64,000 bases of DNA, taken from positions 903,501 to 967,500 of the forward strand of contig JAIGNY010002230.1 in assembly GCA_020152595.1 (NCBI GenBank), given 5' to 3'. Positions 23,163 through 33,453 of the stretch are shown here, in pieces. The notes under the pieces are model-generated. The model ran no database searches. It was not told the DNA's origin and worked only from the letters and a program-made list of their open reading frames with translations. Source of the stretch: Chiridota heheva. Its lineage: Eukaryota > Echinodermata > Holothuroidea > Apodida > Chiridotidae. Made by a program: the position numbers and the translations under genes. The first letter of the stretch is position 1, and each line of letters begins with the position of its first letter.

Positions 23163-24103
23163 CAGTGGCGTAGGTACCTGGGGAGAGGGGAGGGTGCAAT
23201 AATTATATTGGGGGCCAAGTACCATTCCCCCTCAAAAAAGGAATAAGTCAGGGGAGGGTGCAATAATTTTATTGGGGGCCAAGTACCATATCCCCTGCCC
23301 CCCCCCCCTCCCAAAAAAAAAAAAGGTCTGACGAAGTGATTTTGAAGTCAGATTCCATCCTGGCATCTTTTCTTCTGAAAATCTTAAATTTTTATAAAAA
23401 ATGGCTTTAATTTTTAAAAAGTTTTCGTAATTTAAGAGAATATTTCCAGTTTTCACAAAATTTGCTTCAATTTTCGGGAATTTTCCTTCACTTTCGAAAA
23501 GTTTTCTTCAATTTCGGAAATATATTTTCAGTTTTCATGAAATTTGCTTCAATTTGGAAAATTTCCTTCATTTTTCGGGAAATTTCCTTTATTTTTCGGA
23601 CATCTAAATTTTCTTAAAGTTTGTATCAATTCTTGTGAAATTTCCCTTAATTTTTGGGAAATTTTCTCCATTTTCAAGAAATTTGCTTAATTTCTTGAGA
23701 AATTTTGATTAATTTTTGTGAAATGTCCCTTTTTCCAGAATTTTTCATCATTTTCCGGAAATTTGCAACAATTTTCGTGAAATTCGTTTCATTTTTCCGG
23801 AAATTTCCTTCAATTTTAGTGAATTTTCCTTTATTTTTAGTAAATTACGTGGAAAATTGTCTTTATTTGGAGGAAAATTTCCATCATTTTCCTAAAATTT
23901 TCTTTATTTTCGTGAAATTTGGTTCAATTTTCATGTCCTCAATCCATTTTAAGGAATTTTTACCCAAATTTCCAATAAATTTATGACCTCCCCCCAGCCT
24001 ATTACAAATAGTTTTACCATGATAACAGACTCGTACATTTTCATAGGTTAGTTGGGAGAAAAATCAAATCTGCCCCCATGTCAAATGAATTCCTACTCCA
24101 CTG
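23163..24103. mobile_element. CAGTGGCGTAGG-ended element (941 bp) with 5-bp target duplication
   Basis: Left end CAGTGGCGTAGG and right end CCTACTCCACTG are inverted repeats with one mismatch, and CCATG directly flanks both (23158-23162 and 24104-24108). Inside are two copies of a GGGAGGGTGCAATAATT segment, a C-run, and about 550 bp of periodic TTTTCGGGAAATTTCCTTCA-like sequence. It has no open frame of note. It lies 79 bp beyond the stop codon of the zinc-finger gene, so it may form part of that gene's 3' UTR. Confidence 0.75.
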
Positions 24104-24182
24104 CCATGTTCTCCCTCCATATTTCACTTTCCTTCTGGAAATCAATCTCTAACCATCTAAGCATAAATCAAAGTTTACCTAT

Positions 24183-27100
24183 TTATGCCCACTCTAAATG
24201 GTGACGTCGCTCATGTCGTTGCCACTCCTCCACTTGGGCAAAGGTCAGGTCACAATATCTACAATCGTAAATACTGCCCTCAGCGAGGTGCGGCACGGGA
24301 GAGTCACTCAGCTTCAAACTTTCAGAGGATACGCTCTCGTTCATATTGTCCGTTTCAAAAGATTGATTTAGATTCCGGTTGGACTGTGAGTGCGTACTCT
24401 TTGTTGATGGCGACATCTTTTTCTGTGATGGTCCGATAGATGGCACTCTTCGGTGGAGTCTTCTGTGGGAGGCGATACCTGATGACGTAGTGCAGGAGTA
24501 CATACACAGCTGGCATTTGAACTCCATCACGTAGTTGTGCTGGTCGAGATGGTTCCCCGCCTCATCAACCAAATGGGTCATGTACGGACAGAGACTGCAC
24601 TTGAATAAATTCTGTTCCGATATGACGTCGGTCGTTAGGTGGGTTTTTGAGTGGTCGCGGAGTGACAAAGTATCCGTCTCAACCTTTTGACACTGCTGGC
24701 ACGTCAAGGTTTCCTTATTTTTGGAATGCTTCTTTTCCAAGTGGTGCTGAAGCTCATTCAGAACCTGACTTTCGAAGGGACAGTGCTCACAAGCATAGGT
24801 CTCCCCACTGCTGTGCGTGCTGAGATGATTTTCGAGTTGATCCATGCTCGTAATCAGCCCACATTGGGGGCACTGCACAGATCTGTCGACCTTCTCCAAC
24901 ACATCTACGTCAAGCACTAGTTCTGCTTCCTTCCTGTCGAATAATATGTGAGAAGTGGATCCATTGTCTGTAAGACGTTTCACATCTCCTTTCTTCTCTT
25001 TCTTCCCACCTTCTTTTTTTACTGTTTCTTTTTTCACAACATGCACATCTATCAAATGTTTGGTCAAATCGACGACCGCATTACCAATGAAAGGACACCC
25101 TGTGCAAGAATACTTTTCAAAACGAGTCTTAAATGTGCTCGTCGCTTCCTCGCTGTTCTCGGACAAATCTATTGAATCCTCTTCTTCAGGCTTTTTCGGA
25201 TCTGACGTCATGTTGGCCAAAGCGGCCTCTGCGGTCACGTGACGGTTGTGAACATCAGCAAGATGGGCCTGTAAAAGCTTGGTGTTGGGGAATGTCAGGC
25301 AGCACTGATCGCACATTACATTGGAGAGCGAGATCTCGTGCTCAGCAACATGATCTTGAAGCTTTGAGTCTTGGAGAGTACAGAAGGAGCATTTGGAGCA
25401 GGTCAAAAGGTCAACACAGTGTGACTTGTAGTGTCGCTTCAAATGGTGCTTGTATGCCGTGGAGTATTCACACAGCTCGCAGGTGTACGGCTTCCGCTGC
25501 TCGTGAACAGTCTGAACGTGGCGAATCATAAACCTCTTTTCCACCGTCTGGTAGTTGCATTGATCACACTCCAACGTCACTTTGGTATGCTTCCTTAGAT
25601 GTTTCAACAGCACTCGGTAGTTCGGGCAAGAGCTTTCGCAAAGCTTACAATCAAACCTTGGTGCGCCATGATTTCTAATCAGGTGATTATCCAGATCTTC
25701 CAAGTTTCTCGCCATCCAGTTCTCACAGAGTTTGCAAACAAGGTCAGCATCAATGACCGGCTTGTCTCCACTAGCCCCTGGGGAAAATTTTCCTTTCAAT
25801 TTTTTCTTAATACCCTTTTTGATGGATGGATACGTGTTGTCGTAATAACTTCCCAAGGAGACCATGGTTTGCATCTGAAACAAATCCTCGTTGTCCCCCT
25901 CCTCATCAAACTCGTTCTCATTCCCGGCACCATCATGTTTCCGCTCCTTCTCTTCCCCAAACTTCCCTTCTTTCTTGCCGCTTGATTTTTTGCTTTTACT
26001 TTTCACAGATGATCTCTTGGCAGTAGGTATCATCTCCTCATCGATGATGAGCTCGCTCTCGGTATCCTCTGATTCCTGTTCCACTTCCATAGCAGCTTTG
26101 CAATTGATGAGGTGTTTTACAAGTTCTTTCGGTTTAGAAAACCCTTGGGAGCAAAGATTGCAGCAGTATGGATTCACATTCTGCATACTGACAATGGCGT
26201 CCGATTTTGTTGGAGCTTTTTTCTCATTGTGGGTCATCATGTGACGTGTGTAAGCCATCTTGGTAAAACACAGATATGGGCACTTGCTACAGGCGTACGA
26301 TTGTTTGACCGAATTGCCTGGTATAGCAGAAAGATTATGATTGGCTTTCACCTCACTTTTCTTCCCTGGAAAATTAGACTGATTATTTTGTACTGACAGG
26401 GACATTATGGCAGGATTATTTGGAAGCTCTCGGTGGGTTCTAAGATGTCTTGCAAGAAAGCACTGTTCTTTGATCACCTTGAAGCACATCTTACACTGAA
26501 ACTGATGACTGCTATTCACGAGTACTTTCTCGAAAAAAGCGACACAATCTATCTTTTCCTGTTTGAATGAGTTCATCACGGTAAATTTTGGTGCCTCTCT
26601 GGCATCAACTTGTGCAGGCTCTTTCTTAACTTTCACTAAATTATCACTCGCTTTGGTCTTTGCCAGCTGGATTTTTTCCAGGAGATTTCTCTCTTCTTTG
26701 TACACCTTGATGACATGCCGCTTATGAATATGCATGATGGCACTCCTTTGAGTCTTCTTCCTCATCCCACATTTCTTGCAAGTAAAGATAACTTTCTTTT
26801 TCGTGTTGCTGACTGAAATAATTGTTCGCAATTTTTTTGTCTGCTTCACCATCATCCTAGACACTGAATTCCTGCATAACTTATTCCAAAATCCTAAATT
26901 TTGCATAAATCGAAAATGATGTTTCCCAGACTTTCTGCTCTTCTTAGTGACCTTTCTTGATTGGATGAAAAACGGCCGAATAATTTTTTGCACTTTTTTG
27001 CAGCTCTTGAGAATTTCTTTTACACCTGCAATTTGCTGTTGAAATTCATTGTCTGCACCTGTTCCAGATACAACATGAGGAATTTTAGCCATATCTAACT

Positions 27101-30100
27101 GTTTGAACATTGTGTTGGTTAGGTTTAATGGACCGCTAAGCATACCCGCTGTGGAATCCTGCATCGGGTCATGATCGAGTCTGTAGTCTCTTCTCGCCTT
27201 TTTGCGCAACCCGTAATGCTTATTCGCGTCGTCCTCATCTTCAACTTCAACCTTAACTTCAGGCAGTTTCGCCATTTGCGCTTTTGCGATGTGCTCTGTC
27301 GATTTCTTAGAACTGGATACAAACTTCGTACCTGACACCCCTCCATGTAATTTTAGATGCCCACACAGCTGTCTGACATTCTTGAAAGCCTTGCCGCAAT
27401 AATTACACTTAAATGGGAGCTTCTGTTTGTTACGGCTGTGAGAATGCTTCTTGGACGATTTAGATTGCCGCCCTCTTTTGCCAGTGGTGGTATATTCTAC
27501 AGGTGTGACCATCACATTTTCCTCGCCGACAATCGAATGACTCTTTAAATGATTGACAAGGTCCTGGAAGATGTTAAACGCTTTTGGACAGTGCGTGCAC
27601 TGGTATACTTCAATCTTCTGCTTGTTGATCAACGGAGAATGCTGTTTCAGATGGCCGAACAATGACAGCGGTCTATCAAACGTTTTATGGCATTCCTTGC
27701 AAGTAAACACTCCTGTCTGCGTCATCAGTTTCAGTCGATTTTTCTTTATAATATCTTTTTTAACTGGAATTTTTCCGTCTTCTCCAAGGGCAATATCATG
27801 CTTTTGAGATTTTGCAGCATGTTTGCTAAGACCTTCTTTCTTGGTATGAACCCGATGCGCCAATTTTTTGCAAAGGTTGTTGAGTTTATATTCTCCTGGT
27901 TGTTTTGATGCCGTCTGATTCTGATACGATATTTGGTCGTAATTCTGGCTGTGGGACGTTTGAGCTTTTGAATAAGGCACGTCTGGTAAATAAGATACAG
28001 GACTCTTCAAACTACTTGTCACCAAAGTATGATGAAACTTTGCCTTACTTAAGGCAACATAATGATTCCTTTCTTTTATGGGTGGGGACGACGGCTCAGA
28101 AATTTGATTCTGCAAGACAAAATCTTCCCCTTCCTGAAATGAAAAATCTTTGATCTCCACAGACTCTATTTTGCGTTTCTTAAGACGACCATCAGTTGGT
28201 TTGGGCAAAAGAATTCTGGGTCGTGGTCCTGTAATCTGATAAACCGAAGTAATCTGAGGAACTATGACACTTTGTGAGTCACCTTGATTGTCATCTCCTT
28301 TTCCCACTGGAAGCTGAGGAGAGAGTTGATGGGGTATTTGCGGTGATATATGAGGCACGGAGAACTTACTTGAAGGGTCCGAGAACTGCGGCTGCCCTGG
28401 CGACTGCATGGCTGTGGCTTGGCTGGGAACCGTTCGGTGTCTGTGGTGATGATGTTCATGTTGCATGGCAGCTGCGTCTGCTTTCTGCTGCTGGTAGAGA
28501 GTTTGGTCTTGAGGTCGAGAGGGTGGCCTGTACTGATGGTACTTTAAAGGTCTGCTGCCATCTTTAAGTTGATTCACTTTAACGATATCCCCATTTTTGC
28601 TTCGGTCCTGACGTGCAATAGGGGGACTTGGCAACAGTAGTTGCTGTTGTGGGACAAAAATATGAGGCTGTTGGCTGTTGGGTGACAGCTGCCCAGTTGG
28701 TTGCCCCACTGGGGACATTTGCTGCTGTCGCTGTGACTTTCCCGATTGAGGATCACTCTGACTGTAAGGGACATACCTATGGGTGCCTCTTCGTGATCTG
28801 CTATGCTTTTTTGACACATGAGTAGTAGTCAAGTGTGCCATCATGCAGGATTTCTCAGTAGAGGCGTACTTACAATATCGACAGTTAAGAAGTTCCACCT
28901 CGACATTAGTCCCGCTAATTTTCTGCTGAATGGTGTGTCGACTCAAAAACTGGAGCAGTAACATTTTGTTGGTTCTAAACGTATTCTCAATATCTTGTGA
29001 ACTTTGACCTTGCCCTGGATCATCCTGGGGTTGGTACAGCCTCTGTGTGATCCCTTGATGAGGCTGGCTATAAATAATTTGTGGTTTTCTTGACGATTGC
29101 TTTAGTAATCCTGATAGATGCACAGATTGCCCTGATGAGGTTCGAATGTGTTCTGGAGAATTAAGTTGCCCTGGAGATATTTGTTGTTGTCCCGGAGATA
29201 TTTGTTGTTGTCCCGGAGAAACATGTGGTTGAATGATGATGGAATGCATTTGTTGGCCAGGGGAGGGAAGCTGTTGGTGCCCTGGGGAATGCATTTGCTG
29301 TACTGGGGAGGGCACCTGTTGTCTCTGACCCATCAAGTGGTGCGATGAAGATTGCAGCTCTTGTCGAGGGGAAATCTGAAGTTGTACATGTGAAAGATGT
29401 CGGGCTTGGGACAGTTTATTAGAATGTGCTGCTTGGAAATGTGAGGGTGGCGCTAACCTTGGATTCTTGATTACGTCAAAGCTTCTGGTTGGGGCATGGA
29501 CCATGCTTGTTTTATACTGCAATGTTAATGGCCTGGTGAGGTCCAGGACGACTTGACTGGAATTAGAGTGATGGGGTTCTGAATCTTTCTGTAGGGAGAC
29601 ACTTGAGCTCTGTTTATAAGATGACCTTTGACCTGCCGCACCACTGACAGAGAGATCCAGAGCACCACAGGATTCTTCCTCTATGACAACTGGTGGGTAC
29701 TTCGGTGTCGACGAATTTGATCTGCTTGATGACACTGACAAATCCAGAACTTCATCTTCACCACTAATTTCATTCACTGACGACCCCCTTGACAATGACA
29801 TAGTTGGCTGCGACACTACACTTGGTGGCGTTGTCACATGAGATCCAATTTGGTAAGACATTGCTGTACCATCCTCACTCTCTTGTAGTAACTCCTGATC
29901 AATTTTATCAAATTCAGCTTCAGGAGAATAAATTTTCTTCTTAGCCAGCCTATCAACGATGCTTGTCAGACTTTTTTTGTGTCTCATCACCATTGCGGGT
30001 TTACGACGAGCTGAGCCAGTGGCAGCGGCACGCCCTCCCTTTGATGATAGCGAAGCGAGATATTGCTCTTCTGTCATCCCATTCTCAATATACTGCACTT

Positions 30101-30281
30101 CTGTATAACCACCATCACCGTCGCCTGCTGGAATTTCTCCCAGCTCTGATTGGTAGTAGTAACCTTCCTGTATTTGAAATTCATTCTCATTTGCATAATC
30201 CATGGGGATCATCTCCATCTCTGTATTGTATTCCTCAAATTTCTGGATTGCAGTAGTTACCTCCATCTCTCCTGAATACAT
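24183..30281 (-). CDS. Very large multi-C2H2 zinc-finger protein (about 2,032 aa), orthologue not recognised
   Basis: This is probably a nuclear DNA-binding regulator. Numbering from the ATG at 30281-30279 (ACC before it), fingers begin at Cys 467, 861, 895, 959, 1168, 1263, 1331, 1374, 1516, 1545, 1572, 1601, 1628, 1657, 1726, 1804, 1831, 1861, 1895, 1923 and 2007. There are 21 in all; the one at 1374 ends in Cys (CCHC). Linkers are mostly not TGEKP. Short CtBP-like motifs occur at 178-182 (VLDLS), 207-211 (ALDLS), 245-249 (VLDLT), 1051-1055 (PLNLT) and 1703-1707 (SIDLS). Residues about 318-378 are SPGQQ-type repeats. VKVE (Lys 1010) and VKKE motifs are SUMO-like. Basic stretches such as LKKRK are candidate nuclear signals. 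All of this lies in one exon. The frame stays open upstream to an acceptor at 30345, so translation could begin in an earlier exon. Codons before the ATG include a TTG but no ATG. Confidence 0.9.
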   Translation of the reverse strand: MYSGEMEVTTAIQKFEEYNTEMEMIPMDYANENEFQIQEGYYYQSELGEIPAGDGDGGYTEVQYIENGMTEEQYLASLSSKGGRAAATGSARRKPAMVMRHKKSLTSIVDRLAKKKIYSPEAEFDKIDQELLQESEDGTAMSYQIGSHVTTPPSVVSQPTMSLSRGSSVNEISGEDEVLDLSVSSSRSNSSTPKYPPVVIEEESCGALDLSVSGAAGQRSSYKQSSSVSLQKDSEPHHSNSSQVVLDLTRPLTLQYKTSMVHAPTRSFDVIKNPRLAPPSHFQAAHSNKLSQARHLSHVQLQISPRQELQSSSHHLMGQRQQVPSPVQQMHSPGHQQLPSPGQQMHSIIIQPHVSPGQQQISPGQQQISPGQLNSPEHIRTSSGQSVHLSGLLKQSSRKPQIIYSQPHQGITQRLYQPQDDPGQGQSSQDIENTFRTNKMLLLQFLSRHTIQQKISGTNVEVELLNCRYCKYASTEKSCMMAHLTTTHVSKKHSRSRRGTHRYVPYSQSDPQSGKSQRQQQMSPVGQPTGQLSPNSQQPHIFVPQQQLLLPSPPIARQDRSKNGDIVKVNQLKDGSRPLKYHQYRPPSRPQDQTLYQQQKADAAAMQHEHHHHRHRTVPSQATAMQSPGQPQFSDPSSKFSVPHISPQIPHQLSPQLPVGKGDDNQGDSQSVIVPQITSVYQITGPRPRILLPKPTDGRLKKRKIESVEIKDFSFQEGEDFVLQNQISEPSSPPIKERNHYVALSKAKFHHTLVTSSLKSPVSYLPDVPYSKAQTSHSQNYDQISYQNQTASKQPGEYKLNNLCKKLAHRVHTKKEGLSKHAAKSQKHDIALGEDGKIPVKKDIIKKNRLKLMTQTGVFTCKECHKTFDRPLSLFGHLKQHSPLINKQKIEVYQCTHCPKAFNIFQDLVNHLKSHSIVGEENVMVTPVEYTTTGKRGRQSKSSKKHSHSRNKQKLPFKCNYCGKAFKNVRQLCGHLKLHGGVSGTKFVSSSKKSTEHIAKAQMAKLPEVKVEVEDEDDANKHYGLRKKARRDYRLDHDPMQDSTAGMLSGPLNLTNTMFKQLDMAKIPHVVSGTGADNEFQQQIAGVKEILKSCKKVQKIIRPFFIQSRKVTKKSRKSGKHHFRFMQNLGFWNKLCRNSVSRMMVKQTKKLRTIISVSNTKKKVIFTCKKCGMRKKTQRSAIMHIHKRHVIKVYKEERNLLEKIQLAKTKASDNLVKVKKEPAQVDAREAPKFTVMNSFKQEKIDCVAFFEKVLVNSSHQFQCKMCFKVIKEQCFLARHLRTHRELPNNPAIMSLSVQNNQSNFPGKKSEVKANHNLSAIPGNSVKQSYACSKCPYLCFTKMAYTRHMMTHNEKKAPTKSDAIVSMQNVNPYCCNLCSQGFSKPKELVKHLINCKAAMEVEQESEDTESELIIDEEMIPTAKRSSVKSKSKKSSGKKEGKFGEEKERKHDGAGNENEFDEEGDNEDLFQMQTMVSLGSYYDNTYPSIKKGIKKKLKGKFSPGASGDKPVIDADLVCKLCENWMARNLEDLDNHLIRNHGAPRFDCKLCESSCPNYRVLLKHLRKHTKVTLECDQCNYQTVEKRFMIRHVQTVHEQRKPYTCELCEYSTAYKHHLKRHYKSHCVDLLTCSKCSFCTLQDSKLQDHVAEHEISLSNVMCDQCCLTFPNTKLLQAHLADVHNRHVTAEAALANMTSDPKKPEEEDSIDLSENSEEATSTFKTRFEKYSCTGCPFIGNAVVDLTKHLIDVHVVKKETVKKEGGKKEKKGDVKRLTDNGSTSHILFDRKEAELVLDVDVLEKVDRSVQCPQCGLITSMDQLENHLSTHSSGETYACEHCPFESQVLNELQHHLEKKHSKNKETLTCQQCQKVETDTLSLRDHSKTHLTTDVISEQNLFKCSLCPYMTHLVDEAGNHLDQHNYVMEFKCQLCMYSCTTSSGIASHRRLHRRVPSIGPSQKKMSPSTKSTHSQSNRNLNQSFETDNMNESVSSESLKLSDSPVPHLAEGSIYDCRYCDLTFAQVEEWQRHERRHHLEWA

Positions 30282-30344
30282 GGTGTATGCCGTGGTAACT
30301 TTCTGGCAGTGCAAAAATGCTTGGAAGTCCTTTCTTTCACCAAC

Positions 30345-30362
30345 CTGTAAAAAAAAAAAAAA
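30345..30362 (-). promoter_or_regulatory. 3' splice acceptor of the zinc-finger exon
   Basis: On the minus strand a run of about 14 T is followed by ACAG, and then by the exon base at 30344. From 30344 to the ATG the frame is open for 21 codons (starting VGERKDFQAF). The segment may be 5' UTR or the end of a longer coding region. Confidence 0.6.
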
Positions 30363-30648
30363 TGAAACTATTTTATGTTTGCAAAACTTTTTTTTAATTG
30401 TGATCCAGTTTGCTTTATATTGTCTGACTTTTATTTCGTGAGAGATAAGCCCTTATACTACTGTAATCTACGTGAAAACCTTAGTAATATGCAGCATAAT
30501 CTGAAGATAAATGCTCAAACATCTTTGTCAATATTTTTTTTTCATGATTCATGAGAGGGGGGAGAACAAGCAATATGTGGGGATGAAAGCGTAGTAAATA
30601 TTTGGCTTTCCTGAAACCCCCCTCCCACCTCCCTGAAACATGTTTGTC

Positions 30649-31291
30649 CAGGAATGTAGCCAAAAATTTGAATGGGGGGAACGACATCTGTGAAAAAATA
30701 TTTTGCACCGGACCAAATGAGATTATCTAACCATACACTTATGGGACTAATCTCTACAAGGGAGAGTGGAGGTGTGAAGGGGGTCTGAACTCTCTTTGCC
30801 CCCCCCCCTCCCCCCGAAAAAATTAACATTTTACCCAAATTGTTCGGTCTGATCTTTTTCTCCCTGTTTTCTAGATGGTTTAAAAAATGGGGCGGTTTTA
30901 CGGATTTTTTTTTTTTTTTTGTGGAAAATTGACTGATTTGTTTGGAAAATCAACCTTCTTTTTCGGACAATTTTCTTTAATTTTCTGGAAATTCCCTACA
31001 TGTTCGGACAATTTTCTTCAATTTACAGGAACTTTTCTTTATTTATCCTTCCATTTCCTTTATTTTTGGACAGTTTTCAGGAAATTCCCTTCCTTTTCAG
31101 ACAATTTCACCAAAATTTAGTTGCTTTAAAAAACTTTTTTAATTTACTAATTCCATTACTTGTTTAAACATCTCTTTTCTCACCTTTCCTCAATTTTTCA
31201 TTTTTTTTTTTTTTCAGCACTCAAAGGGGAGGGGGGACGTGTGTTTGTTCCACCATTCCCCCTTCCCTTTCTCTCCTGGCTAAGTTCCTTG
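30649..31291. mobile_element. Probable degraded member of the CAGGGGCGTAG family
   Basis: Left end CAGGAATGTAGCCA faces right end TGGCTAAGTTCCTTG. The interior has G-rich sequence and a periodic TTTTCTGGAAATTCC-like array as in the better copies. No target duplication seen, so the borders are tentative. Confidence 0.4.
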
Positions 31292-31770
31292 TGTTCAATT
31301 CACATTACGCCTTCCAACGATGAAGAGTTAGAAATAAGAGTTCGGTGACTTAAAAGGACTATAAATGTTGACTCTTTAAACCTAATTTTAATGAAACATT
31401 TTGAAATAATTCCTCAATTTTAGTTCAAACAAAAAATGTTTTCTGTTTCATATTTGAGTAAATAAGCATTTTCAAAAATTTAATTACTTTGACTCTTCTT
31501 CCTTTTTAAAGAGTCTGCACCTAATAAGTCAAGGTTTATCTATGAATACAGGCGGTATTTGGGGTTGGGGCATTTCCTCCTCGTTTTTCCAGTTTTTTTT
31601 ATAGTTTTTTTTTGTATAGTGACTTTTTCCATTTTAGGGTGATTTTATGATTTTGCCCCCACACTTTTAGTGGACAAATTCCACTTATGTCTCTGTACAT
31701 TTTCAAAAGTATTATATTTTTCTATCTTCGAAAAAGCCAAATTAATTCTGAGTAAAACTTTTTTTTCAGC
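31292..31770. other. Gene-free AT-rich stretch
   Basis: No family resemblance or RNA gene seen. Confidence 0.4.
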
Positions 31771-32042
31771 GGTGCTGTGGCTCAGTGGTTAAGGAGTCAT
31801 GCTCGTATTCGAAAGGTACCGAGTTGATTCCGTCGTGAGCGCTGCATTGTGTCCTTCAGAAGACACTTTACTTTACTCGCTTCAGTCCACTCAGCTGTAA
31901 AAATGAGTACCAGCACTGCTGGGGAGTTAATCTGCGATGGACTGGCCAGGAGGAGTAATGTACTCTCATCCGCTTGCACCACGGAAACCGGGGATAAGCA
32001 CCGACTCAATGAGCCTAATGGCAAGGATGGATTTAGCTTTTA
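31771..32042 (+). mobile_element. tRNA-headed SINE, copy 2
   Basis: The head GGTGCTGTGGCTCAGTGGTT contains an A-box-like TGGCTCAGTGG, and GAGTTGATTCC stands at the B-box position. The body continues CATTGTGTCC, CAGTCCACTCAGCTG, GAGTACCAGCACTGCTGGGG, ACCGGGGATAAGCACC and ends GGATTTAGCTTTT. AACTTTTTTT occurs close to both ends, which may be an imperfect target duplication. Confidence 0.85.
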
Positions 32043-32204
32043 GAACTTTTTTTACTGTAGAAGCTGTATATTTAGTTTTTAAATTAAAACCTAAAATTTT
32101 GATCGAGAAAAATTTGTAACAACATGCAGAATGTTCAAAATTCTCCTGCAGATCTTCAAATTTATCATCTAAATTTTAGTACTAACCAGAACCAAATGGT
32201 TTGT

Positions 32205-32740
32205 GGTTCCAATGCTTCTTTTTTACAAGCTGATTGATTTGCAAAATTTGGACTTACTGTCATGTCATTGCCTTTCATGAGTCTTTTGTTCCATAATATT
32301 GATTAATAAACCACACCCACCATGCAGATCAATAAAAATGTTGACAACATTAGTAATTTGCACAATGATTAACAACATTATCATAGCAAGTATGATGCAA
32401 AAACGATTGCTCATTTATCCTTTCGCAAGAATTTGTCAGTAAGCCCCACCTACTAATTTATATTCACTACCACAACATTAGAACATATGTACAGACCATG
32501 ACCCATCTGTGTACCTGATATAGCATAAATCTGATGTATAGTTTAATAACAATAGGGCACAATCTATGGACCATGGGCTATCTGTGTACCACATGTGTCA
32601 TGAATCCAGTTTACCGTTCTTGAGATATCACGTTTATGAGCTGCCCGTCACAAACATACACACACACATACACACACATACACCATCATGACCACAAATG
32701 TTTCTGATGATATTGCATCAAAACCAAAAAAAAATTGAGG
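32205..32740 (-). repeat. Dispersed repeat family B, copy 2
   Basis: The reverse orientation shares CACACCCACCATGCAGATCA, CATGACCCATCTGTGTACC and CAATAGGGCAC phrases with 46965-48040. It ends in an ACACACATACA microsatellite at 32655-32683, the counterpart of the GTAT run in copy 1. Confidence 0.75.
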
Positions 32741-33276
32741 ATTTCCTGATTAGTAGCAACATCAGCAATGGAAAAACAATTTACCAGTGCAATTTGTCCA
32801 ATTATGACTGGAAAACTATGAGAGTTCTTAAAAAATAATATTGTTTTCAGTTCGAATTAAATATTCTACCCACAATTCAATGCTCTATTCTACCCACAAT
32901 TCATTGCTCTTAACTAGGTAATATAAATAAAAAGTTATCTTGCTGTCCATAAAGTTTTAGTATAAAGCTTGTAAAGTGATTTAAGCAATGAATCATTTTC
33001 ATGGACAGTATATATGTTAATATATAGCCTATATCATAGCTGAATATTTTGTTTTTTTATATTGCAACCCATGCTTTGAATCTTTAGTGGTAAAATGCTC
33101 AGAAAATCATGAAGTTGATATGTGTATGTCAGAGATATATCATAAAGAATAAAAGGTAAACTATTTCAATGTCTAAACAGCAGGTCATAACTCATGGTGT
33201 GTGTTCTATCACAACCCACACATTAATGATGTTCACATATTGAAAAAACAGACAGGTATTTTTGCAAGTATTTCTT
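32741..33276. other. Gene-free AT-rich stretch
   Basis: A short duplication TTCTACCCACAATTCA lies at 32868-32902. Nothing else was recognised. Confidence 0.4.
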
Positions 33277-33284
33277 GTAGGAGT

Positions 33285-33445
33285 CAGGGCCATAAATCTC
33301 ACCCAGAAAGTGCGGGGACATGGCCTCTTATTAAAAAAGTGAAGGGGATAAGAGGCAAATTTTCCCCAAAATGTACTGATTTTTTTTTTAATATACAGAA
33401 AAATGGAGGGACATGTCCCCCCACCCCCCAAGAATTACGGCCCTG
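33285..33445. mobile_element. hAT-like MITE (161 bp) with perfect 8-bp target duplication
   Basis: Left end CAGGGCCATAAATCT pairs with right end AGAATTACGGCCCTG. GTAGGAGT abuts both ends exactly (33277-33284 and 33446-33453). The interior is non-coding (a GGGGACATGG-type segment and a T-run). Same end class as 18123-18183. Confidence 0.85.
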
Positions 33446-33453
33446 GTAGGAGT

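Noticed and set aside
24185-30256. Numerous + strand and second-frame open frames of 60-130 codons
   Set aside because: They overlap the 6.1-kb zinc-finger exon and show no domain. They are shadows of its codon composition.
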